Source of the DNA: Providencia alcalifaciens | GTDB lineage: Bacteria > Pseudomonadota > Gammaproteobacteria > Enterobacterales > Enterobacteriaceae | Length of the DNA: 64,000 nucleotides | NCBI GenBank assembly: GCA_025961275.1 | Contig: JAOQNJ010000001.1 | Span: 641,353-705,352, forward strand | Reading direction: 5' to 3' | Shown: positions 37,971-47,090 of the stretch, one piece after another | Layout: every line of letters begins with the position of its first letter | Numbering within the stretch: the stretch's first letter is position 1 | Translations under genes and position numbers: made by a program | The notes under the pieces: generated by a model | The model's database searches: none | What the model was told of the DNA's origin: nothing | Seen by the model: only the letters and a program-made list of their open reading frames with translations

Positions 37971-38561
37971 TTACCAATCAATCCCTTTTTGTGCCTTTAT
38001 TCCTGCATCAAAGGCATGTTTGATAGGACGCATTTCTGTCACAGTATCCGCTAAATTCAGTAAATCACGGTGACATCCTCGCCCTGTGATGATGACCGAC
38101 TGATTTTCGGGGCGATGGGTCAGTGCATCTAACACTTCTTCTAGGGGAAGATAGCTATAGCTAATCATATAAGTGATTTCATCTAATACCACTAAATCTA
38201 TCTGTGGGTCAGCAAGCAATTGACGAGCATGGTGCCATGTATCAAGGCAAGCGAGTGTATCCACCTCTTTATCTTGAGTTTCCCACGTAAAGCCTGTAGA
38301 CATCACATGAAATGGTACGCCATGTGGTTCTAAGAGTTCACGCTCGCCATTATCCCAACTACCTTTGATAAATTGAACGACCGCTGCTTTTTGTCCATGG
38401 CCAATGGAACGACAAACAGTGCCGAAAGCTGCTGTTGTTTTGCCTTTTCCATTTCCCGTAAAAATAAGTAAGATGCCGCGTTCGATTTGTGCTGATTCAA
38501 TTCGCGCATCAACTTTTTCTTTTAAACGTTGTTGGCGTTCTTCGTGTCTGCTTTGTGGCAT
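37971..38561 (-). CDS. btuR: Cob(I)alamin adenosyltransferase BtuR/CobO
   Basis: BtuR transfers the 5'-deoxyadenosyl group of ATP to cob(I)alamin, giving coenzyme B12. The 196-residue protein matches E. coli length. It has the P-loop GNGKGKTTAA near 36-45, QFIKGSWDNGE, the Walker-B-like LVVLDEITY and the C-terminal MRPIKHAFDAGIKAQKGIDW. It is the last gene of a two-gene set with yciK, six bases downstream of it. The A/T-rich split gene lies immediately downstream on the other strand. Confidence 0.96.
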   Translation of the reverse strand: MPQSRHEERQQRLKEKVDARIESAQIERGILLIFTGNGKGKTTAAFGTVCRSIGHGQKAAVVQFIKGSWDNGERELLEPHGVPFHVMSTGFTWETQDKEVDTLACLDTWHHARQLLADPQIDLVVLDEITYMISYSYLPLEEVLDALTHRPENQSVIITGRGCHRDLLNLADTVTEMRPIKHAFDAGIKAQKGIDW

Positions 38562-38566
38562 AAAAA

Positions 38567-39331
38567 TTACTCCACCGCACCCGGTTTACGATCTGGTTGA
38601 GCATCAAAGCTGATGCCTGTTTTACATATACTGTCATTACTCATTACATAAAGATAAATAGGCATAATATCTGCGGGAGTTTTGAGTTTCATTGCATCTT
38701 CCTGAGGAAAGGCGCTAGCTCGCATAGCCGTACGAGTGCCGCCCGGGTTAATACAATTCACACGCAGGTTACTGTCTTTGTATTCATCTGAAAGAACTTG
38801 CATTAGACCTTCTGTCGCAAACTTAGAAACTGAGTAAGCTCCCCAATCTGCGCGACCTTTTTTGCCGACACTCGAGCTGGTAAAGACGAGAGACGCATGT
38901 GGTGCATTAAGCAATAGAGGAAGTAGTGCTTGAGTTAACATAAATGTGGCATTAACGTTAACTTGCATGACATCGTGCCAAAGGTCAGAAGGCTGTTCGA
39001 TAATCGGCGCGACAATGCCCAAGAGTCCCGCATTATGTAGCACACCATCGAGATATGGGTGATGTTTATTAATATTATTAGCTAGCTCAAGACATTGTTT
39101 ATTAGTGGCTGCTAGCAGGTCTAATACATAAATGTCCGCAAGCTTACCTGTTAAGCTCTGAATTTCTTGATTAACAAGTTCTAGCTTATGTTCTGTTCTA
39201 CCGACGAGTATTAAGGATGCACCAAAGCGAGCATAGGTTAATGCTGCTTCACGGCCAATTCCATCACCGGCTCCAGTAACGAGTATGGTTTTGTTACTTA
39301 AAAGGTCGTGTTTGGGTTGATAGTGGAGCAT
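38567..39331 (-). CDS. yciK: Short-chain dehydrogenase YciK
   Basis: A 254-residue NAD(P)-dependent oxidoreductase of the SDR family; the physiological substrate is unknown. The Rossmann glycine motif is VTGAGDGIGRE near 18-28, followed by HNAGLLG. The catalytic Ser-Tyr-Lys are seen in FTSSSVGKKGRADWGAYSVSK, residues about 148-169. The C-terminus INPGGTRTAMRASAFP and FDAQPDRKPG match E. coli YciK. btuR starts six bases after its stop, the same pairing as in E. coli, though a functional link to B12 is not established. Confidence 0.94.
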   Translation of the reverse strand: MLHYQPKHDLLSNKTILVTGAGDGIGREAALTYARFGASLILVGRTEHKLELVNQEIQSLTGKLADIYVLDLLAATNKQCLELANNINKHHPYLDGVLHNAGLLGIVAPIIEQPSDLWHDVMQVNVNATFMLTQALLPLLLNAPHASLVFTSSSVGKKGRADWGAYSVSKFATEGLMQVLSDEYKDSNLRVNCINPGGTRTAMRASAFPQEDAMKLKTPADIMPIYLYVMSNDSICKTGISFDAQPDRKPGAVE

Positions 39332-39511
39332 GATATTTTTCCTATCCTATTTATTAATATATCTGGATATCATCGCATTGATTGATGTTATTAGCTAATG
39401 TAGGGTACAAGTTAAAGTAAGATTATAATAAAAGCTGATTTATTTTTCTGGTTGTTTAACTACAATCATGAGACTATTTTTTATCAAGATAAATATGAGA
39501 AGGATGAATTT

Positions 39512-40558
39512 GTGGAGTATTTCTCTCTGTATGGCCTATTTTTGGCAAAAGTAGTGACTATAGCGGTTGCTATTGTTGTGATAGCTATTTTTGTTTTTGG
39601 TGCCGGTATGCGTCGCGAAGGTGGACGAGGTGAATTGAAAATTACGGATTTAGGTGAGAATTACCGTGATCGTCAACGCCAAATGCAGCAAGTTAAAATG
39701 AATGATTCTGAGCATAAAGCGTGGTTGAAGGCATTCAAAAAACAGCAAAAACTAAAAGTAAAAACGGAGAAAACAGGCGCTAAAACAGGGCAAACGAGTG
39801 TTAAAAAACCCTGTTTATATGTCTTAGACTTTAAAGGCAGTATGGATGCGCGTGAAGTGAGTTCTTTAAGGGAGGAAATCAGCGCCATTCTTGCTGTAGC
39901 CGATCAACAAGATGAAGTTCTACTACGTCTTGAAAGTCCCGGTGGAATGGTACATGGCTATGGGCTTGCTGCCTCTCAATTGACACGTTTGAAAGACAAA
40001 AATATTCCGCTAACGATTGCGGTTGATAAAGTCGCCGCAAGTGGCGGCTACATGATGGCCTGTATTGCAACCAAAATTGTTGCTGCGCCATTTGCTATTA
40101 TTGGTTCTATTGGAGTTGTTGCTCAAATTCCTAATATTCACCGTTTATTAAAAAAACATGATGTTGATGTAGAATTACATACAGCAGGCGAATATAAACG
40201 AACCTTAACTATGCTAGGTGAAAACACAGAACAAGGTCGTCAGAAATTTGTTGAGAATCTCAATGAAACTCATGAATTGTTTAAACAGTTTGTACACCAA
40301 AATCGTCCAACGCTGGATATCGATGCCGTTGCAACTGGAGAATACTGGTATGGAAGCCAAGCGTTAGAGAAAGGCTTAGTGGACCAAATCGGTGTGAGTG
40401 ATGATATTATCATTGCTGCCGTGGATACAAAAGAAATTGTCGGTATCCGTTATGCGCAAAGTAAAAAAATGCTTGAGCGTTTCACCAGTCATGTTTCAGA
40501 AAATATTGATAAACTGTTACTTCGTTGGTGGCAGCGTGGTCAAAAGCCATTTATGTAA
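39512..40558 (+). CDS. sohB: Signal-peptide-peptidase-like inner-membrane protease SohB
   Basis: A member of the S49 (SppA) serine protease family anchored to the inner membrane. E. coli SohB at high dosage suppresses loss of the DegP protease. The protein has one N-terminal membrane span (about 8-30), a Lys/Gln-rich linker and the S49 domain. KVAASGGYMMAC carries the catalytic serine, and the TAGEYKRTLTMLGENTEQG loop carries the likely lysine. I start at the GTG at 39512 (VEYFSLYGLF, E. coli MELLSEYGLF), after AGAAGGAT, giving 348 residues. The frame extends 20 codons upstream to a TTG without family support. Confidence 0.94.
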   Translation: MEYFSLYGLFLAKVVTIAVAIVVIAIFVFGAGMRREGGRGELKITDLGENYRDRQRQMQQVKMNDSEHKAWLKAFKKQQKLKVKTEKTGAKTGQTSVKKPCLYVLDFKGSMDAREVSSLREEISAILAVADQQDEVLLRLESPGGMVHGYGLAASQLTRLKDKNIPLTIAVDKVAASGGYMMACIATKIVAAPFAIIGSIGVVAQIPNIHRLLKKHDVDVELHTAGEYKRTLTMLGENTEQGRQKFVENLNETHELFKQFVHQNRPTLDIDAVATGEYWYGSQALEKGLVDQIGVSDDIIIAAVDTKEIVGIRYAQSKKMLERFTSHVSENIDKLLLRWWQRGQKPFM

Positions 40559-40606
40559 CAGCGTCTAGAATCAGTTTCTCGCAATAAAGATGTTTTTTCA
40601 CTACTA

Positions 40607-40638
40607 TTAATTACCGGCGAATAGCCGGTAATTTTTTA
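40607..40638. terminator. Bidirectional terminator between sohB and yciN
   Basis: AATTACCGGC pairs with GCCGGTAATT around a 5-nt loop, followed by TTTT on the plus strand. It lies between convergent genes. Confidence 0.85.
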
Positions 40639-40649
40639 ACTGAAAATGA

Positions 40650-40898
40650 TTACTTAATGTGATACTGCTCTGAAAGTATGTGTGATAGATGTTTGTACAT
40701 ATTAAAAGCAGCGGTACTTTTAGTTGTTGGAATACCATTAGTATCTAAAAAGAATTCACCTTTGAAAACTAATGTATCTCGATGTTGCTCTACAGTATCA
40801 ACAAACATGCCATGAATAAAATCATCATGTTTTTGTATGATATCATTGGCTTTTTCGATAAGTTCATCTTTTGTTATAGATTGGATATTGTTCTGCAT
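40650..40898 (-). CDS. yciN: Small protein YciN
   Basis: An 82-residue cytoplasmic protein of the YciN family, function unknown. The conserved second half reads GEFFLDTNGIPTTKSTAAF followed by NMYKHLSHILSEQYH, closely similar to E. coli YciN (83 residues). AAGGAG lies upstream of the ATG at 40898. It sits between sohB and topA as in E. coli, convergent with sohB and divergent from topA. Confidence 0.9.
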   Translation of the reverse strand: MQNNIQSITKDELIEKANDIIQKHDDFIHGMFVDTVEQHRDTLVFKGEFFLDTNGIPTTKSTAAFNMYKHLSHILSEQYHIK

Positions 40899-41186
40899 AA
40901 GTTAACTCCTTCGAAAAAATAATTGGTTGCGTCTAGCTTTTTATCAGGTAGAGTGTGCTTTTCGTTTGTAATATTTAGCCATTATACGGCTTAAATCAGT
41001 CAGCTAGAACATTATGTGTTCTTTTTAGAATAGCGTGATTGGCTTTGTAAGTTTTGTTCAAGCGCAAACTATTTTAAGAAAATATATTGATATATTGCGA
41101 TTGTGTCTCAATATAAAAAAGAGATTTTAATTTTGTGCATTTTAATGTAGAAATGCACCATTGTAGAAATTTAGGTAAAGGTAAAT

Positions 41187-43781
41187 ATGGGCAAAGCTCT
41201 TGTTATCGTGGAGTCCCCGGCAAAAGCCAAAACGATCAATAAGTATCTTGGCAGTGGCTACGTTGTTAAAAGCAGCGTCGGCCACATTCGTGATCTGCCG
41301 AAAAGCGGGTCCGGCTCACAAAAGAGCACCGGCTCATCTACCGAAAAAACTAAAAAGGTTAAGAAAGATCCTCAAACCGCGTTAGTTAAACGCATGGGGA
41401 TTGATCCTTATCATGGTTGGAAGGCGAATTACCAAATTTTGCCCGGTAAGGAAAAAGTCGTTTCAGAATTACAAACTTTAGCGGCTGATGCAGACCATAT
41501 CTATCTCGCGACGGATCTTGACCGTGAAGGAGAAGCTATTGCATGGCACTTACGCGAAGTCATTGGTGGTGATGATTCCCGCTTTAGTCGCGTCGTGTTT
41601 AATGAAATTACTAAGAATGCCATTACTCAAGCATTTGAAAGCCCAGGTGAGTTAAATATTGACCGGGTAAATGCTCAACAGGCACGCCGTTTTATGGATC
41701 GTGTCGTTGGTTATATGGTTTCGCCTTTGTTATGGAAAAAAGTTGCACGTGGTTTATCTGCGGGACGGGTACAATCAGTCGCAGTACGTCTGATTGTTGA
41801 ACGTGAACGTGAAATTAAAGCATTTGTACCAGAAGAATATTGGGAACTTCATGCAGACCTTGCAGATAAAAGTGTTGCTGCATTACGTATGGAAGTTACT
41901 CACCAATTAGGTAAACCGTTCAAGCCCGTTACTAAAGCACAGACTGATGCAGCAGTAAGTTTGCTTGAGAACGCTCGTTTTCAGGTCACTGACCGTGAAG
42001 ACAGACCAACCTCAAGTAAGCCCAGTGCACCTTTTATCACGTCAACACTCCAACAAGCAGCAAGTACCCGTCTTGGTTTTGGTGTGAAAAAAACGATGAT
42101 GATGGCACAGCGTCTTTATGAAGCGGGTTACATCACTTATATGCGTACAGACTCAACAAACTTGAGCCAAGATGCATTAACGATGGTACGCGATTATATC
42201 AGCGATAATTTTGGTGCCAAATATCTACCAAAAGACGTCAATGTTTATAGCAGCAAAGATAATTCACAAGAAGCACATGAAGCGATCCGCCCTTCGAGTG
42301 TTGATGTATTACCCGATACATTGAAAGATATGGAGTCGGATGCAAAAAGGCTGTATCAGCTGATTTGGAATCAATTTGTGGCTTGTCAAATGACGCCAGC
42401 AAAATATGATTCAACAACCCTTACAGTAAAAGCGGGTGATTTTGACCTTAAAGCGAAAGGACGGACATTACGCTTTGACGGTTGGACTCGCGTCATGGCG
42501 GCTTTACGGAAAAATGATGAAGATAAAACATTACCCCCGATCCAAGTGGGTACTGAACTATCATTAGTTGAGCTGTTGCCAAGTCAGCACTTTACCAAGC
42601 CACCAGCACGTTTTAGTGAAGCGTCGTTAGTTAAAGAATTGGAAAAACGTGGTATTGGTCGTCCTTCAACTTATGCAGCTATCATTTCAACTATTCAAGA
42701 TAGAGGTTACGTTAAAGTCGAAAACCGCCGCTTCTATGCTGAGAAAATGGGTGAAATCGTTACAGATAGGTTGGAAGAAAATTTTAACGACCTGATGAAC
42801 TATGATTTTACAGCTCGAATGGAAAATCAGCTCGACCATGTTGCTAACCATGAAGCAGAGTGGAAAGCTGTTTTGGATGAATTTTTCTCTGATTTTAGTA
42901 AGCAATTGGATGTTGCAGAGAAAGATCCTGAAGAAGGGGGGATGCGTACTAACCCAATGGTGATCACATCAATTACTTGTCCAGATTGTGAGCGTCATAT
43001 GGGAATTCGCACAGCTTCAACAGGCGTATTCCTCGGTTGTTCCGGTTATGCATTACCGCCTAAAGAACGTTGTAAAAAAACCATTAATCTCATTCCAGAA
43101 GATGAATTGCTTAATATTCTCGAAGGTGATGATGCGGAAACTAATGCCTTACGTGCAAAACGTCGTTGTCCAAAATGTGGTACGGCGATGGATAGCTACT
43201 TGATTGATAATCAACGTAAGCTGCATGTATGTGGTAATAACCCTGCTTGTGAAGGCTATGAAATTGAAGAGGGTGAGTTCCGCATTAAAGGTTATGATGG
43301 GCCTGTTATTGAGTGTGACAAATGTGGTTCTGAAATGCACCTGAAAATGGGACGTTTTGGTAAGTACATGGGTTGTACCAATGAAGAATGTAAAAATACA
43401 CGTAAGATCTTAAGAAGTGGTGAAATTGCACCACCGAAAGAAGATCCAGTGCCATTGCCTGAATTGCCGTGCGAAAAATCAGATGCTTACTTTGTATTGC
43501 GTGATGGTGCAGCAGGGGTATTCCTTGCTGCAAATACATTCCCTAAATCGAGAGAAACTCGAGCTCCATTAGTGGAAGAATTACAACGCTTTAAAGAAAG
43601 GCTACCTGCAAAATTAGCTTATTTAGCGGAAGCACCTGAGCAGGATCCAGAAGGCAATAAGACAGTCGTTCGTTTTAGCCGGAAGACAAAGCAGCAATAT
43701 GTCTCTTCGGAGAAAAATGGTAAAGCGACCGGTTGGAGTGCTTTCTATATTGATGGCAAATGGGTTGCTAAAGAAAAATAA
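41187..43781 (+). CDS. topA: DNA topoisomerase I
   Basis: TopA relaxes negative supercoils by passing one strand through a transient break, balancing DNA gyrase. The 864-residue length matches E. coli (865). The N-terminal Toprim domain opens [17 protein letters not shown], with the metal-binding [13 protein letters not shown] motif near 111. The active-site tyrosine is in [13 protein letters not shown] near 319. The C-terminal part has three four-cysteine zinc fingers (starting CPDC, CPKC and CDKC, about 598-755), then zinc-ribbon-like domains. AGGTAAAGG lies upstream. It is transcribed alone. Confidence 0.98.
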   Translation: MGKALVIVESPAKAKTINKYLGSGYVVKSSVGHIRDLPKSGSGSQKSTGSSTEKTKKVKKDPQTALVKRMGIDPYHGWKANYQILPGKEKVVSELQTLAADADHIYLATDLDREGEAIAWHLREVIGGDDSRFSRVVFNEITKNAITQAFESPGELNIDRVNAQQARRFMDRVVGYMVSPLLWKKVARGLSAGRVQSVAVRLIVEREREIKAFVPEEYWELHADLADKSVAALRMEVTHQLGKPFKPVTKAQTDAAVSLLENARFQVTDREDRPTSSKPSAPFITSTLQQAASTRLGFGVKKTMMMAQRLYEAGYITYMRTDSTNLSQDALTMVRDYISDNFGAKYLPKDVNVYSSKDNSQEAHEAIRPSSVDVLPDTLKDMESDAKRLYQLIWNQFVACQMTPAKYDSTTLTVKAGDFDLKAKGRTLRFDGWTRVMAALRKNDEDKTLPPIQVGTELSLVELLPSQHFTKPPARFSEASLVKELEKRGIGRPSTYAAIISTIQDRGYVKVENRRFYAEKMGEIVTDRLEENFNDLMNYDFTARMENQLDHVANHEAEWKAVLDEFFSDFSKQLDVAEKDPEEGGMRTNPMVITSITCPDCERHMGIRTASTGVFLGCSGYALPPKERCKKTINLIPEDELLNILEGDDAETNALRAKRRCPKCGTAMDSYLIDNQRKLHVCGNNPACEGYEIEEGEFRIKGYDGPVIECDKCGSEMHLKMGRFGKYMGCTNEECKNTRKILRSGEIAPPKEDPVPLPELPCEKSDAYFVLRDGAAGVFLAANTFPKSRETRAPLVEELQRFKERLPAKLAYLAEAPEQDPEGNKTVVRFSRKTKQQYVSSEKNGKATGWSAFYIDGKWVAKEK

Positions 43782-43845
43782 CCTAATCTAGCCATCTAGC
43801 TTCAATTCGAGATGTTTTAGCGATTACTAAAGGGTATTTATATTC

Positions 43846-43885
43846 AAAGGCGATGGATTTATATCTGTCGCCTTTTGCTTTTTGG
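43846..43885 (+). terminator. Terminator of topA
   Basis: AAAGGCGA pairs with TCGCCTTT around a 14-nt loop and is followed by TGCTTTTT, about 65 bp after topA. Confidence 0.75.
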
Positions 43886-44247
43886 TGTTTATAAGCCATC
43901 AATTCGTAGTAACAAATAAACAGAATAGAAAATTTTCACATCATAGATAGAGATAGTCGAGTTATATGGCCAATAAGTTCATTCTGATTGGCTTTTTTAT
44001 TTTCTAAATAACAATGCAGATTCTCGTCTATAGATAGCTAAAATAGTGTGAATTATTCTTCTAAAACATATGATATACCCTAAATAGTCAATAGAAGTGT
44101 GTTTAAAATTATTTTAGCTATAACGTGGTAATACCAAAAACCGTGTTTTAACCAGTTTAATGTTTAAATAGTCAATTTATAATTCTAAATTAAGCTGAAA
44201 TCAGAGAGGTTTTAATATCGTCAATGGTGGTAAGCAGTAAATGAATA

Positions 44248-44264
44248 ATTATCATAATGATAAT
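44248..44264. promoter_or_regulatory. Perfect 8-1-8 palindrome upstream of the esterase gene
   Basis: ATTATCATAATGATAAT is an exact inverted repeat 110 bp before the esterase start. It uses the same GATAAT/ATTATC words as Fur boxes, but arranged outward rather than inward. It may be an operator for an unidentified regulator. Confidence 0.4.
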
Positions 44265-44373
44265 ATCCTATGGTTTTGATTCGTTTAATTAAATAAGCTA
44301 TTTGAACGGTAATTACAGATACAATATTTACGAAAATAATTATTTTATTATTTAACAAAATCAGGGGATAAAT

Positions 44374-46049
44374 ATGTTTATAGGTAAAGGTAAGATAACG
44401 CTAACAGCTTTATTTTTTCTGTTTTTATCAGTATCACCAGCTCAAGCTGTACCACTCACAATAGAGACATCTGCTGGTACTGTAAAAGGGGAAATACAAC
44501 AAGCCTTGGCTGTCTGGATAAGGATCCCTTATGGTAAAGCCCCAACGGGTGAGCTACGCTGGCAAAAACCACAATTAGCTGAAGTTTGGAATGGCGTTTT
44601 TGATGCGACACAACCGGCTGCAAATTGTATTCAACCATCAAAAACAGGCCCAATAGGTGTTGAGGATTGCTTAAATTTAAATATATATCGACCTAATAAT
44701 GATGAGGCAAATCTTCCTGTATTATATTATATACATGGTGGAAATAATCAGATGGGCACCTCTGCTGAGTTTGATCCCCAATCAGCGGCTATTTCTCTTA
44801 ATGCTGTTATTGTGACTGTCAATCACCGTTTAGGTGCTCTAGGGTTTAACCCGTTATCCGCTTTAAATACAGGTGCTAAATTACAAGATTCAGGAAACTT
44901 CGCGCTATTAGATATTAAATTATCGCTTGATTGGATAAAGGGTAATATTGCTCAATTTGGTGGTAATCCCAACAATATTACCATATCAGGCTTTTCTGCT
45001 GGTGGACGTGATGTGATGGCGATGCTAATTTCGCCTATTTCAAAAATACCTTTAATAAGGCGCTAGTATTCAGTGGGGGAATGACAACCTCAGATAAAGC
45101 CGAAGCTGAGCAAATTTTCGCACAAAGGTTTGCTACTTTAGCCGTGAGAGATAATAAAAAATCCGACTTAGATTCAGCTAAGCAATGGTTATTAAGTGCT
45201 TCACTTGATGTTAAAGCTTATCTTTATCAGCTTCCAGCGGCGGATTTAGCATCATTGTTTGGGGATGCAGGGATCAGAATGTCCATGTTTCCACATCTTT
45301 ATCGTGATGGTGTTGTATTACCTAATAATGGTTTTGAAACAAATAAGTACCACTCAGTGCCTATTGTTATGATCACAGGGCAAGGTGAATTTTCTTTATT
45401 TTCGAGAGGAGATAAACGTTTCGCGCCTGCTATTGCTGATAACACATTAGAAACGAATACAAATCTATTGAATCAGTATCATTTTGTGAATCAATATGGT
45501 GGGTTACTTTACAGCTTATTTAATGTTACTCAATCTGCACAAAAAATGTATCCACATTATAAAGCACCAATATATGGTGTGGAATTTGCCCTAGGCTCCA
45601 ACCCATTAATTACTGGGCATCAACTAGCACCAGTAGCATCTTTCCACGGTATTTTCTTAGCGCTATGGGATAAAGAAAAATTTGCTAATTTTAATACAGA
45701 ACTAGTAGCGCTACAGGGAACGAAAGACTTTACACAAAAATTCGATAACTATATTAAGGGATTCCTTAAAGATGGCGTTCCTGCGAGTAAAGGGCAAGTG
45801 GAATGGAAACCTTGGACGCCAGAAAATGAGCAAGCAGGAGAGTCGTTATTAGTTATTGATGCGAATAAAGCGAAATCTATTGTTTATATGAGTAACAAAT
45901 CCTATCAGTATGATGATGTTATCACTGCAATTGAAAAAGATAACAGCGTCACGCCAGAGGAAAAAAAAGAATTATTATCCCAAGTATTGAATGGTCGTTG
46001 GTTCAGTGAGCCATTAGATAAACACTTTGGTACTGCATCAACTAAATAG
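44374..46049 (+). pseudogene. Exported type-B carboxylesterase, broken by a one-base frameshift
   Basis: The first frame (44374-45066) has a signal peptide ending PAQA, then carboxylesterase motifs: IRIPYGKAP, VEDCLNLNIYRP, YYIHGG (oxyanion hole) and the nucleophile elbow ISGFSAGG. It ends after SPISKIPLIRR. The second frame continues with FKNTFNKALVFSGG and runs to 46049, with the likely histidine in VASFHGIFLALW. One missing base near 45033-45037 (CCTATTTC where CCTTATTTC is expected) explains the break, and restoring it gives a normal 558-residue protein. The substrate is unknown. The rest is undamaged, so this is a recent mutation or a sequencing error. Confidence 0.8.
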
Positions 46050-46288
46050 CTCGTTTTAATAGTGATGGTGTAGTCATGTAAAACACGCCATCACCTTTCA
46101 CCATTCTTATGCAAATTTCACCATTAAAATTATCTGGAAACATCTTAAAATCATCATTATTTTAGTTAGGTATGACGTTGTGTGGAGAAGCTCAAAGCAA
46201 TATAACGCCATTTTGCTATTCTAATAACGAGGCCAATATCTATAACTGGCTGATAGGATGCTAAAAAATAATTGGAATTGGAGATAAA

Positions 46289-46813
46289 ATGAAATTCAAG
46301 ATATGTTTACTGGCTGGGTTACTGGCAGCTTTTGCTGCAAATGCGGCCGAAACAACAGTAGTATTAAAAGAAGCAACCCCTCAAGGAGAAGGTAAAACAG
46401 TCGGGGAAGTTATTATTTCAGAAACCGAATATGGTCTACTTTTTTCTCCTAAATTAACTGGCTTAGAAGCGGGAGTTCATGGGTTCCATATCCACGAAAA
46501 TCCAAGTTGCGAACCTGGTGAAAAAGACGGTAAAACAGTACCAGCATTAAAAGCGGGTGGACATTTAGATCCACAAAAAACCGCTGTCCATAAAGGGCCG
46601 TATGATAAGGCTGGGCATTTAGGTGACTTACCAGGCCTTGTTGCTGATGCTAAAGGTAATGCAAATTATACTGTTTTAGCTCCTCGCTTAAAAACACTCA
46701 ATGATGTTAAAAATCACGCGCTGATGGTGCATGTTGGTGGTGATAATTACTCCGATCACCCAGAAACGCTGGGAGGAGGTGGCGCCCGTATGGCATGTGG
46801 TGTAATTAAATAA
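46289..46813 (+). CDS. sodC: Periplasmic Cu/Zn superoxide dismutase SodC
   Basis: SodC converts superoxide to hydrogen peroxide and oxygen in the periplasm, protecting against external oxidants such as the phagocyte burst. The 174-residue protein has a signal peptide cleaved after ANAA. Copper ligands are in HGFHIHENPSC, bridging and zinc histidines in GGHLDP and KGPYDKAGHLGDLP, and the final histidine in ALMVHVGGDNYSDHP. The disulfide pair is C in NPSC and C in GARMACGVI. AATTGGAGA precedes the start. It lies between the broken esterase and an M13 peptidase, not next to a homologue in the E. coli backbone. Confidence 0.96.
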   Translation: MKFKICLLAGLLAAFAANAAETTVVLKEATPQGEGKTVGEVIISETEYGLLFSPKLTGLEAGVHGFHIHENPSCEPGEKDGKTVPALKAGGHLDPQKTAVHKGPYDKAGHLGDLPGLVADAKGNANYTVLAPRLKTLNDVKNHALMVHVGGDNYSDHPETLGGGGARMACGVIK

Positions 46814-47054
46814 TTTACTGTATATTTATACAGTCACTCGATAAAAGTGAACTAAACTGTTATCTACCAGCCATAAGCCACAAAACCTATAACTTATAAC
46901 ATATTGAAAATTAATGAATATTAATATTAATCTCTGAGTAAGTTATAATTCACCCGCTACTGTGGATATATCCAGTATTGGGGGGTTATCATTATTAATG
47001 TGATAACAAAAAATGCGTTTTTAGTATTCTATTATTGATGAAAATAGAGAGAGT

Positions 47055-47084
47055 AAAAAGGCGCTGATTTTTCAGCGCCTTTCA
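47055..47084 (-). terminator. Terminator of the M13 peptidase gene
   Basis: AAAGGCGCTGA pairs perfectly with TCAGCGCCTTT around four T, and on the minus strand it is followed by TTTAC. It lies a few bases past the stop codon. Confidence 0.85.
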
Positions 47085-47090
47085 GTTAAA

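Larger units (their letters stand above)
43782..44373. other. Intergenic region between topA and the esterase
   Basis: About 590 bp, A/T-rich. It contains the topA terminator and a perfect palindrome at 44248-44264, both listed separately. Apart from these no gene or repeat is supported. Confidence 0.5.

Noticed and set aside
44248-44264. Calling the palindrome a Fur box
   Set aside because: The half-sites point outward (ATTATC...GATAAT), the reverse of the Fur arrangement, so only a generic operator is proposed.
46817-46834. ACTGTATA/TATACAGT hairpin after sodC as terminator
   Set aside because: Short, A/T-rich stem without a T-run; too weak to list.
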